Below, in pieces: positions 12,617-24,200 of a stretch of 64,000 bases of DNA (position 1 is its first letter; each line of letters starts with the position of its first letter). The stretch spans positions 124,001 through 188,000 of the forward strand of contig DF237064.1 in NCBI GenBank assembly GCA_000708835.1. Direction: 5' to 3'. The notes under the pieces were generated by a model. That model was not told where the DNA came from. It searched no databases and saw nothing but the letters and a program-made list of their open reading frames with translations. A program made the translations under genes and the position numbers. This DNA comes from Klebsormidium nitens. Lineage: Eukaryota; Streptophyta; Klebsormidiophyceae; Klebsormidiales; Klebsormidiaceae.

Positions 12617-13542
12617 CTACCGACCTCGCGGGGCTGCCATCTGTTTTAAATGCTGAAGAGCTTTATTCTGAATCCATTTCCGGTCACATGGAATATAAGC
12701 ACTCAGCTCCTCGTCGAGACTGCACAACAGACAACAATTGCGGTTGAGCTTTCACAGATCGTCTTGTTGGCACCAGTTTCCTTAATAGCATTGAAGATTC
12801 ACCAAACCTGCCAACTGTACGTGTTTGAAGAGAGGTGGTTGCTGGCTCAAGGGCACAAGCAACTTGCGACCATAAGATGGAAACAGTACGACCGAGAGTC
12901 ATGTCATCAGGATAACACAAGTAAGAGAAACGGATGGAGAACTTACACGAGGGCACTGATATCATACAGGCTGTCGATATATCCTGCGGAAGGGCCGGCA
13001 GAGGAGTAAGGTGAGGGGGGTCACCTCAAAACCACGGACTCCACAGAGATGAAGGAACCAGGAAATGAGGTCCAGGTTGGATTGGCTCACCAGTATCTTG
13101 TTTTGCTTTCTGGACGATTTTAGATCCAGCGGAGCCATCAAAAGAAGCCTGTGGCACACTTGAAGCACTCAATCTGAAGCCCAACGTTTGTGTATGCGAA
13201 GGACGTGTCCTGATGAGGAAACTTCAGAAGCATCTTCATTGGAGTGCGGTTAAAGTAACTAGAGCAATGGAAGGGGCATACCAACGAGGGTATTGCAGCT
13301 TGTGAATTGCAGACGCAGTTATGTGGGCAAGGGGCTGTGTGTGACGTCCACTCACCGAACAGGTCGGAAACATCGTAAGTAATATTCCGCACGTTGGGGC
13401 TTCTTTCTTTTAGAAGTTTCTCAAATCTTGCACATAGGGCATCCATGGCTGCACTGATGGTATCATGCGATTCCCAGGTGCGAGACCCTTGGGCCTTTTG
13501 TAGCTGATACAACATGATTGTGTGGCCATTACTTGAGGACCC
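12617..13542 (-). CDS. ERH: Enhancer of rudimentary homolog (5' exon missing)
   Basis: Three exons in phase: 13542-13356, 12983-12947 (37 bp) and 12719-12617, giving 108 residues. Seen: GHTIMLYQLQKAQGSRTWES, then ITYDVSDLFGYIDSLYDISALV and AYIPCDRKWIQNKALQHLKQ, which follow ERH from end to end. Known family role: a small, highly conserved nuclear protein that dimerises and takes part in mRNA processing and in degrading selected transcripts. The exon at 13542 follows a good acceptor (TGCTGTGCAG), so the initiator ATG should lie upstream in a short first exon. One candidate starts near 14176 (MSCGSFP, phase 0), but its donor is weak and I do not assert it. The peptide is complete at the C-terminus. 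Confidence 0.92.
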
Positions 13543-14700
13543 CTGCACAGCAGAGGGGGACAACAATCTGTTCAACAGAAAGCAGGAATTCAATCGACTC
13601 TGCCCGTACAGCTCAATGCTTGCTGTCAGCTGCGTCTGCAGTACAAGACGCAAAAACTGTTTGCACACAGATGAGGCATTGTGTAGCAAAATCCTAAACC
13701 ACCTGTCACATCCAGAAGTGCCTCAAAAGCATTTCTTGGGCCTGATAGAGTGTTGGCCACACAAACAGCCACATGCTCAAAAGGTGAGCAGGATGTTGAA
13801 AACCTTGTGTTACATGACCTTTAGGTTGGGCTTACCATTTTGCAGCGACTATGCGCCACCCGCAGATTGGGGCGCTGTGTTGAAGCTGACACCCTTGCCT
13901 CGTGGACTTCAAAGCTGCTCGGAGGCTGCAGCAGAAGCCTAAGGCAACTACGGTACTCTTGTCAATCCGTCCACCCTCACACACTTCGGGCACTGCTGTT
14001 CTGCTCGAGTTCTCAGGTTGTGGGAAAGCTGTGGAACATATGGAGCTCTTCTTGTGAACGTGCAAGACAGACACAGCGAAACGCCTAACCTTTACGTGCG
14101 GTTAGCCTAACCAGCCCGCGCCGCTGGTAACAGAATCCACCCGGAACACTCAACCGGGAAGCTGCCGCAGGACATCTCGAGGTCGGCAAACCCACCAGTG
14201 GCTGCCCTACGTTTCACACGATCGCCGTCGCAACAGAACAGGTTCGAAATGGTCAAGGGAACGAGAGCGACCATGCATCATGCAAGCTAGGGTTGAAAGC
14301 CACGAGAGAATCAGCTCGCAGAGTTGCAGCTGGAGGAGTGGTTGAAACATCGATGGCTGCGCAATGGCGGTGACGCACGTAGCTATTTGGAAGCTCTGCT
14401 AGCGAGCGGCATACATTCTCCTTGAGAACAGTTGATGGCAGGTGGTGGTCAGGGGCAAATCCGAAGGGCGCAGTGTATGACCTGTGAAAGAACGCAAGGT
14501 CCAAAAGCGACCTTATTGACTGCACCTGCAAACCAGCAGAAAATCATCTAGAGCACTTTCCTCGTGCTTTTCCTGATCAGGATTCCCTATCTAAGCAGTC
14601 TGATGCACATCAAAGGGGGGCCTAGCACCTTGCGGTGCATTACCAAAAGTTTCCTTTGTAGCTAGTGAGCTGGCTCCCAGCTGCAAAACCCCTCAGCATA
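13543..14700. other. ERH 5' region and divergent promoter space
   Basis: About 1.16 kb upstream of the ERH exon at 13542 and of the ATG at 14701. It should contain the unlocated first ERH exon, an intron and two divergent promoters. No other gene recognised. Confidence 0.55.
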
Positions 14701-15264
14701 ATGCACCTCTCCGCTGTGTCTTGTCTTGGGGTTGGGGCCCTCACATATTCCATCTCCCCAGCATGGCTCCTTTTTGGAGCTCTGTTTGCCACCCTGTGGG
14801 ACCATTTTAGGAGTCCGGCGGCAGGCCAAACCCTACTCACTTTAATCTTCCCCTTTGTTAGCTGGCTATCTTTTCGGCTCAGTCTGATCCTCGCCTTGCT
14901 GGTACACGAATGGGCCCACCTATTGGCGAGACTCCTCCTCCAAAGCAGAAGCTGTCTTCCTGCTGACGTTGGTGAAGCTCCGAAGCGCACAGCTGACGTC
15001 AGAAGCGCCGATTGGCGCGCCAACGTGAACCTCCGGGACTGGTGTCAGTGCTTGCTGCCATGGCGGCCCATGCCGCGAGGCATGACACCACACGTTTGTG
15101 GTCCCAGCTCAACCAGATCAGGGGGTTCTGCTCAAGGGGGCTGGAGGGACGCCTGCGTGCGCGGGTTTGGGTGGCTTGCAAGCGCTGTGTTCTGTGTTGG
15201 AAGCTGGAGCGTGAGAGGGTCGCTGGGGCCAGTGGGCGATTCCTTGCAGGAAGAGCTGTTTCAG
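14701..15264 (+). other. N-terminal hydrophobic domain with HEWAH motif
   Basis: The first exon encodes 188 residues. Two hydrophobic stretches (about 8-33 and 43-68) lead directly into LVHEWAHLLARLLL, where HEWAH (residues 69-73, bases 14905-14919) fits the HExxH zinc-peptidase pattern at the end of a membrane helix. That placement resembles M50/site-2-type intramembrane proteases, but I see no clear second M50 motif (DG-containing), so peptidase function is only a possibility. ATG 14701 is the first Met of the frame. Confidence 0.6.
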
Positions 15265-18200
15265 GTGGGCTGACGGATTGAATCCAATGTGACATCATGC
15301 CATTGCTACTACTGCCACAGCTGTTCTGGGGTTGTTCTTTCTGGATACATTCAACTGAATTAGCTTGAAAAAGTAAAGACAATGCCAATACCAGCTGAAT
15401 TGGCTCCACAGTGCACCATTTGCTGTAAATATCCTGAGATACTCGGTGTCCATTTGATCCTTGGTGTCTAATGTCCAGGTTTAATGCAATGGCTTCCCCC
15501 ATCTCTGGATTCTTTGGACCCATTTCGTCTTGGCACCGAGGAGAGCCACTCTCATTCATGTCGCTCTCTTTCAGAGATTGCCAGCATCCATACTTGCTGA
15601 AAGACACTCGAGGCCAATCCAGCCAGCATTTATATTTTGCCTGCTTGTGCTGTCCAGGTACCCAACATGTTTGCCCATCAATTGTTTTCACCGCGGGATC
15701 TAGAGTTGTCCTCTCCCTTGTCCCCTGTCTTCTTGCCAGGCACATTCGCTTAAGCTTTCGAGAACGAGCACATCAAGCATTTGCTCCGTGATAAGTATGC
15801 CCGTGACAAGAGGAGTGCTGAACCGACAGTGAGGTACTCAGTAAAGGTCGACCACTCCTTGCCAGGCCTGTTCCATTGTCCTGCTCTGCTCCACCCTAAC
15901 GGACCTGTGCGAGATGCTGGGGCTGGCGCCGTCAAAGGCGGGCGTCTACCGCTGCGGCAACTTTGGGCTGCTTGTGGCAGGCGCAGTGGAGGGTGCCCGC
16001 TCCCGGGGGCTTGACTGCCTCCGCGTGTTGCAAGATATGGCTGCTATTTCCACGCAGGTGCGTGACAACCCTCTGGACGCGATCCCATCGACAGAATTTG
16101 TTTTAGATGACTTTAATTGCCCGAGATACTGCCAATCAATTGTTCATTTATCTTATCTCGCGAGCTCTGTCCGGCGCAGCCGACGAGCTTCTATTCGAAG
16201 ATCAGGGCACTCAGTTGATCTTAGGTATTCGGAGTCTCCTTGGTATGGGTCAAGCTCCATGAAGATCAGCCGAGGTTTGTTGGCTGCAGCAGCTGTATGT
16301 GGAAGATGAGCTAGGTTTGTTTCTGGCTTGCGCTGGGCATAACAAGTAATGCGGTCTAATTCAACTCCGAAATCGCAGGTCCTTGCTTCTGCCTCTCGCG
16401 TACAGATTTGCCTGAACTACCCTGCGAACGCTATCTTGTTCGTGCCCTTCACTTTAATCCAGGGTGCGCGACTCTGATGTTTGAAATAGCCACGTACTTC
16501 CGAATTGCCTGTTAATGCTGCTTGTGCAAATGATTGGTCCACAGGCAGAGACCTGTTTCCATCGCTTCCCACTCTCGACAATGAACTTAAATTCAGGGAA
16601 GCTCGATTCTAACAGCCATTTTACAAGTAGGACTCCTGAACAGGAGGATAAGCTGGTCAAAAGAAACAAGACGCAAGAACAATCAAGGTGTCCAGCATCC
16701 CTAGTCAGTCAAACTGCAAACCATTGTGTGGGTTGATCGCATGGGTTGACGTTGGCCGCCCTTTTCATGATCCAGCGTGGCGGCCAGTCTGGGGGACTGG
16801 TGACGTTGATCCAGTCGGAGGGGGGCCAAGTAAAGGGGCTGCGCGAGCGGGTGTGCCCAACCAAGCGCCAACACCTGGCCGTGCTGGTGAGACGCCAAGT
16901 CGATGCCCACGTCGACATTCCACGTTCTGAAAATTTGAACGTTTTCAATTTCAGGTTTCGGCGTTGCAAGTGCAGAATAGGTCGCAGCTGCCAAAAGGCT
17001 GCTACTCCATATGCAACGTTCCCTACTACGCTGTAATTTAGCTTCATGTGATGACGGCCTTTGGACTTCAGGGCTTCGAAGTTGAGTTGTGGAAGATCGG
17101 ATCCGGGGACTACGTCCTATAGATTCTCCTCTCATTTGATTACCCGCAAATATTTCAGACGAATTACCAAACGAAGACGCAAGTCGGTTTCTCATGGATC
17201 AAACCGCAAAATTAGCAGCTGAATAGAGACCGTCAGGTCATTAGTTATTGACACGCGACTTCGGCTGCGTGTTGGATTCTGAGATTGTCCGAAAAGAAGG
17301 AAGCTCAAAGCTCTCGGAGCTTTGGCTAGGTCACAATTCTGATTCATGAGCAATTTTAGGGATGCTAAACCAATTAGAAAAAGAAGCAGAAGAAGAAGAC
17401 TACGAGATTGAAGAGCTAGAGGACGACCCTCCAGAGTGCTCCACCCTGAGCAGACTACTTGTGTGCTGTCTTGTTTCGCATGTTCTATCTTCTGAGCGCT
17501 TTTTGTCCTCCTCAGCTGGCGGCACGTTTCCGGCGGAAGCTGGGCTGGGCCAGCCTGTGGCAGTGGCTGCGCCGTCTGCTGCTCTGGTGGCGACCGACCG
17601 GGAAGAGCGCCCCGGGCGCTGGCCCCAGTGTGCGCCTCTTCCTGGGCCACACCCGGTTCGCCACGTCGAGCATCCCTAGCGTGCGCGAGAGCCACCCCCA
17701 CCAGGTAAGCCGGTGAAGGACTTGCAAGAAGGCCGTGCAGTCCCCCCAGGCGTTGAATGATTCCTTAAAAATGCTGATAATCAGGTCTTGCGTTGAGGAC
17801 CAGGAGTTTGCTTTGTTTGTCCCTTCTACATGACACGTTGTTGTCAAGAAAAGGCTTCGTCTTTTCTGCAAGCCACTCTTGAGACCGTCCACAGCAATCA
17901 GCCGGGCTCTTAACACAGAGTACGGCCTGTCGGACTCAACCTAGTAAGTACTGGTGCTGATTCGACCCACCGGTAGGCTCGACCCTCCGCTGCATCCCCC
18001 ATCCCTCGATGCTAGACTAATGCTGTAAGCATCTTTCTCTTTCCGAAGCAACGCGCTATTTTCAGAAGCGTTCCATCTTATACACTCCTTTGTTTTGACC
18101 TGCAGTGGACCCCCACTTTCCGTTGCAACATGTGGCGCCAGGGCCGGGGCATGCAGGCGGAGCAAGTCGGCATTTACATCACGCACAACGGAGACTTTGA

Positions 18201-21200
18201 GTTCTGGTCGCTCTTCGGACGTGACCGGACGCACACGGAGATGGGTTTCTGGCTGCAGGTAGGTCCAGCTTAATGCAAAATGTTATACGTGGCGGCTGTT
18301 GCAATGTGAAGGAGGGGAAAGAGTCCGAAAATCATGCAAGCGCCTCGCTGATTCCGGAGGGAAAGTTTTCGCGTGCACTGAGACTCCGAAAGTGCCAGTG
18401 CGATGTCACTGCTTGCACGTGACGCAAATTCTGAAGCAAACGAGTCGAGTGCTATGCCGTCGTATCCGACTACGATGTGTCTACTTCGACACTGATACAG
18501 ACTTCCTTGAAGCCTGAAGTTGTAAGATCTTCGTGCCGGGAAAACAATAGCCAACGAAGGAGTATTTACTGGCATTTACAACCTTCTCTCCGACTGCAGC
18601 GCGTCCTGGACTGCCCCCAGTCGGCGCACTGCGACAGCGTCATGATCGGGGGCCTCGTGGAGCTGCTGCGCACACAGGGCCTCTGGATGCACTCACTGCG
18701 CCTCGCCTACCACCAGGTAAACAGGGCCTCCACAAGCTGTTTTTAAATGACCTTGCACAGTGTCTACATTCCCTACGCTTTTGGAAACATCGCTCTGCGT
18801 TTGCACAGTCCGTGACGCATCTTTTCGACATGCTTTTGGACTCCCGTTTCGGCTCGGGGATTGCCTAGTAAGGCGAGGATCGCAAGCGATCGACCGTGGT
18901 CCTTCCATATTGCCCCGCATTCGCTTTTTACGGCGAAATACCGTCTTTGAGGAAGTCTCCTCCAAAATAATGTGCGAACTCACCGACAATCAATATTGGA
19001 GGGGTATTTGAAAGGAGGTCAGACAACACATGGTCAACACACTCTGGTAACTGGACTTCAACGGGACAGTAACTGGGCCAATTTGGGTTCTTCATTGACA
19101 GAGTATCTACTCATGTTCGTCTTGCGTGTATGCAGACGGTGACGCACTCCTTCGAAGAGGTGTTCGATTACGGCCTGCCGAGCGACCCCGCGACCGCCAA
19201 CGCGGCGCCCACGCGCGCCACGCTGGACGTGCTCGCGCGCATCGCGGAGGCCGCCTTCCTGCGCTTCCTCGACCAAGCATCTCCAGGACCAGAGGTGCGC
19301 TTGGCCATCTCTTATTTTCTTAGAATGTTCTGGTTTTGTAGGGGATCGTGCCCTTTTCCGGCAGGTACCGCCAGACAGAGGCCATCCGAGCTTTGTGTTT
19401 AGCAGGTTCAAAGTTTGGAGCACGTTTCTGCGCTTCCTCGGCAAAACGAGCGGACCCCGGTATGCCACACGAGAACCTGAACCAAGTATTGGTACACAAA
19501 CTAAACTTCTGTTGGTTTTCTGCTGGATGTTTGAAGCAAGGGGTTCCCCACTTTCAATTACGCCTCATCCTCACTCTCGCCTGTTCGGAATCACGAGAAA
19601 TTACCAACTTGAGTTTGCTGAGTGTTGAAACGTCGAAAAGGATCGCAACAATGTCAGGAGGCATGCGCGGGCGCAAGTAGATTTCCATTGGTCCAAAAGA
19701 GGTCCACTTTCCCCTGCGGTTCGTTTGATGAACCGGGTTCCAGGCACATGTAGGCAAAGCGCAGGGTTCGTTTCCTCTCTCCTCGCTCGTGGGCGGTTTC
19801 TCAAAACTACACCCGCTGTTACATTGACGCACCGACTGTATTGGAGACGGGTGGTTTGCTCACCGAGTGTTATTTGCAAAAGCGTGCTGACGTCACTTTG
19901 TGTGTGGGCTGTATGCGCAGAGTCACCAGAGCGGACGTGTGCACGGGGAACAGGAGAGACGCGCCGGCGCCGGTCCGCACAGCATTGAGTGGACCGAAGA
20001 AAGCATGGAGAACTTATCCCAGGTATGCCAGCGCGAAGTCTGCCGTCCACATGGAGCAGTTTCAGGATATCGACTCAACTCTAGATTGAGAGCTCCATCC
20101 AAGTGCTGAGAGGAGCGGGGCTAGACAAAGCGTCTGGATCGCACGGTTGTTGAGCGATTCGCGAGGTTTGTTATGGGTTTGCTTAGCGGGGCGGCCCCGT
20201 TGCTGGAACGTACTTACAACCGACGCTTAAGAACCCCGCCCAAAGTACAGATCTATGAAATACGGGAGGAACACTGTCACGTTTCCGGTGCAGGCACTCA
20301 AGGCGGCAGTGCTGAGCGACGCCTCACTGCGGCTTGAGTCTTAACCAAGCTCAACTAATCAACAGAACGTACAAAGTCCACAGACTGACGACTAAACCAA
20401 GCATACAGAAAAGTTAAGAACGATAAGGAAGCCTTGCCATGTGTCTGGTGCAGGCCCTGAAGGCGGCGCTGTTGAGCGAGGCGCCGGCGCTGCTGCAGAA
20501 GAACGCCCCCGAAGGGTTCCGCACCCTGATCGAGGACCTGCAGGTCGGGCGTGGGGAGGCGTTCTTGGAGCTGCTTGCGCGGCAGGCCGTTGTCAACTTC
20601 CTGCACAACGACCTGCACTGGGCCGTCAAGAAGTTCCTCGCCAATGCAAAAGTGAGCGACTTAGCTTGGTCGCCGACGAGAAAATATGAAGTTTCTGGCG
20701 GAGTCTCGGCAGTGGACCTTCGTCAAGTCCTTCGGAACAACCTGCATTGGCCTGTCAAGAAGTTTTCTCACCAACGCTGAAGTGAGCTATGTCAGGTCGT
20801 GTCCAAAGCGATTACTTAGAACTCTGAAATGCCGATACCTACTAAGACCCGGCACTCGTTTGCAAGAGGCCGTCGTCAACTTCCACATAAGGATCTGCCG
20901 TGAAAATTTTCTCTGCAAGCCAAGGCGGGCTTGTCCTCCTCTTCCTTCCTAGAGTCTTTCATTTATAGAAGCAACCCCCGTTGGACTTCAACTCGTCGTC
21001 CTTGCTGCGCTGAAGCAGCCATTTTTTTTGAGCTGAAGCTATTGTGACGTCACTTTCGTGGGCTGAGCGGAAGGTACCTTCCTGCGCAGGGCTCGTTCGG
21101 ACTGGCGGTGTGCTGCACGCTGGACCCCAACCGCATCGTCCTGGCTCCGTTGGATCTACCGCTGTCCGTGGGCTGACGCTAAGCTGCACGTCATTTGCCC

Positions 21201-24200
21201 TAAGCTGCCGCTAAATCTGACGTCACCATTCTTGCGCAGGGCTCGTTCGGGCTAGCTGTGTGCTGCACCCTGGACCCCGACCGTGTCGTCTTGGCTGCCC
21301 TGAACCAGCCGCTGTCCGTGGGGCTGGCACCCGAGCAGCGCGCGGTGCTCTACTCATCAGAGGCGCAGTCTCTCAAGGTCAGAAATTTTGTGGTCAGAAG
21401 CGATCTTCGGGTTTCACGAGCAGAGCTCGGCTCTAGAGTCAGGGGTTTTATCGTCAAAGCTATCAGACTTGACAACACTTCCCTTCTTGCCGCTTCAAGG
21501 CCTTGTCTTTGATTGCCTTTGGCGGGCAAGGTGCCCGCGCCAAGCCGTGGTCTCCTTGCCGGAAGCGTCGACTGCGAACGTTCACACAGTTTCTAAGGAT
21601 CAAGTTGCTACTTTGGTTGAGAGGATAAGAGAGTTGACTTGCTTTTTGGAGGCATTGTGCGCGTGGGCTTGGAGGCAGCTTCAGAGGACCTTTAAGAACC
21701 CGCTAGTAACTCAGAGGATCTTTAAACAAATACTATAACTAACGACTTCAGAGATGAGCTTGTATGTCACGCCCATCTTTTGTCGCCAGGGGCAAACAGA
21801 CGTTGGAGGTTGTCGACCCAATCAGCCGTTCTTCCGTAGCCTTCTGAAGCGTCGTCGTTTCTTGTCATCGAGCATTTGGCCTTCTGAAGCGTTGTCGGTC
21901 CGTCTCCAAACAGACGTCCCTCTCGAAGCCGGGCGCGAATGGACCAGTGGAAACAGTGGCGTGGCGCGTAGATCTGAACGAGGCAGACGGCGAGGTTCTG
22001 GAGATCAGGCTGACGTCAGGGGGCGGAACGCCGGGTCAGCCACCGAGCCAGTAAGTAAACCAGAAGATCAGCACTATCTTGCTTTGCGACGGCAGAGTGG
22101 TGCATGCGTCATGAATTTGAGCTTTACGCACCCCCCGAAGGAGCACCTCCCCTTGGCGTAATTTAATGGCTTCTTCGGCGTTCGCAAGTCGAGGGGAAGA
22201 GCCTGGTTGTGCCAGGGCTCCACTTCCTATCTTTTTGAACGGGGGCGGAAATTGGACCTCAACCCTACTTTCTCCGCTCCTAACCTCCGATGTTTTCTAA
22301 CGACAAAAACTGGGTTTACTTTTCCTCGTCTGCAGACACTCCACAGACGGGGAAGCTCGCAATGGAAACCCAACGAGCGGGAGTCAGAAGGGACTGGTGG
22401 CCGATCTGGAGGCCGGGAACGGGGGCGACCCGCTGATCCAGCCGCTTCCGGATGCCGATTTTCTGACGCTGCGGCTCTACAGCCGGAGGCAGGACAAAGC
22501 GATTTCTCAGGTGCGGGTCGTGCCTCACTATCTTCGCTGATGGCTCAGATAACGTCTGCGCCTTAACCGCTCGTTGCTGGTTAGAAATTGCTTGGCATAG
22601 TCTCGACACAATTATCCAGCTTGAATGCAAGCGATTCTAGGTCAGACTTTGAAGTCCTGACCATGATCTCGGCAAACGCTGGAGATTCAGTTGAGGGCGC
22701 GGGGTTGCGGACGTCGCTCTTGGCCGCGCGTATCTCATGCTCCCTCGCTGCCTCCTTGCATCCAAGAATCATCGGGAACTATTTCTGTCTCTCCTTCAAC
22801 CACGCCCTATTCATCAACAGAACCGCTGGGAGTTTCCTAAGCAGCAGGCAGGATCTTGCTTTCTTGAGAACACCTTACAAGCCGTAACGCCTCCGACCTT
22901 GGTGAACAACCCGCGGCAGTCCACTTTTTGCATCGTTCTAGTTCTGTTTTCACTATGCGTTTGCCTGTAACAACGCGCCGGATACCCATTCTTTTTGCAG
23001 TCCGAGTTCGAGGCCTCTCAGCGACTCGTACAAATGGCAGGCAACCCGTACATTACGTTCGACGACCCTGTGATAGAGCATGACCTGGTTGGAAACGACA
23101 TCCAGGTACGTCTTTGTGAGCGAAAGGAACTTCGGTGTTCATCTATCTTATTCTTCTTTGTCAAAAGATCCTACAAAAAATTCCTAAGAGATCCTAAAAT
23201 TTCCAAGGATGGTAATCCTTTCGAGGCAGTATACAGGGGGTATTGTCAAGGATCTTGTCGCCACGTTACTCTAATCTCAATGCCCCAGATCGTGCAAATA
23301 GCTCACGGGAAGAGAACTATCGCTGACTGGGGAGTTTTCGATCGGAGCTGGAAGCTTTGAAGTCCTGATCGAGCAGGGTGGCTGACTTCCCTCCTATTTT
23401 CCAGGACATCCCTCGTGTTCTGGCGACCATCCGCCGCGAGTGGACCACTGTGGGCAGTCTGAATCAGCAGACAGCGGGCGCCCTCTTGGCGCTTCTCCAA
23501 GAAAAAGCGGCCATGATTGGGGACGCGCCAGGGGATGGGAGCACGCGCAAGGAGATCGACGTGTTGGTTACAGGCGTGGAGAGCAGCCTTTGGGTCGGGG
23601 AGCAGTTTGCGGCGGACCTGCAAAACTGTGAGGCCGCATTGAGCTTATTTTCTTTGATCAATAGGTGCATCCTCCACACTCACGAAGAAGAGTCTGCTTT
23701 TGCGAGCCACGCTGCTTCTGCGGAAGGTTGCCATTTGCGCATTGCCGAGCGACAAATTGTCTGCGGCTGGCTTTGCATGCAGTCTTGTTTCTCAAAACCA
23801 ATCCCCCGAAGACTCCTGCAACAATTGCACGAAATGCAAATTAAGCGGCAACCAAGTTGGCGTGCTCGATACAACCTGTGACTGGGTATCATCTCTAAGT
23901 AGCTTTTCCGTTAGTATAAACCGTGCTGAAGCTTGATAAACAGTCACCCCTCGTCAAACAGCGCTCGGGCCAGTTAGGATGCTGCTGACCTCCTACTTCG
24001 ACGGAAATTTTGCAGAAAGCCGCTGTTGACTGCACCTTGTGTTGGGACCCTAAAAGTCGCTTCTAGACCTAGTCAAGCCTCTGACCATAAGCCATGTCTC
24101 TGCAGTCCTGCCCCAGTTGCGCGTCGTGCCCATCTCGAGCAACAAGGTGATCGGCGTACTGGGCAACGCCCGGGGCAAGATTTCGACGGCCGGCTTTTCC

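Larger units (their letters stand above)
15866..22510 (+). other. Class II glutamine amidotransferase region of the giant protein
   Basis: Exons 2-12, residues ~189-745. Seen in order: YRCGNFGLLVAGA (Cys 218 as likely nucleophile), RGGQSGG, GHTRFATSS with SHPHQ after it, YITHNGDFEF, HCDSVMIGGLVELL and GSFGLAVCCTLDPDRVVLAA with YSSEAQSLK. In GFAT-type enzymes these correspond to Cys1, the RG..S loop, the GHTRWAT motif, the HNG glutamine-binding loop and the late GSFA strand. The family hydrolyses glutamine and passes ammonia to a synthase site. A Trp/Arg-rich insertion (WASLWQWLRRLLLWWR) sits between RGGQSGG and GHTR. Confidence 0.85.

Noticed and set aside
13138-13689. 183-codon minus-strand frame as one continuous ERH exon
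   Set aside because: Only its middle is ERH. A good acceptor (13544) and donor (13355) bound the conserved part, and the rest of ERH is found in two further exons.
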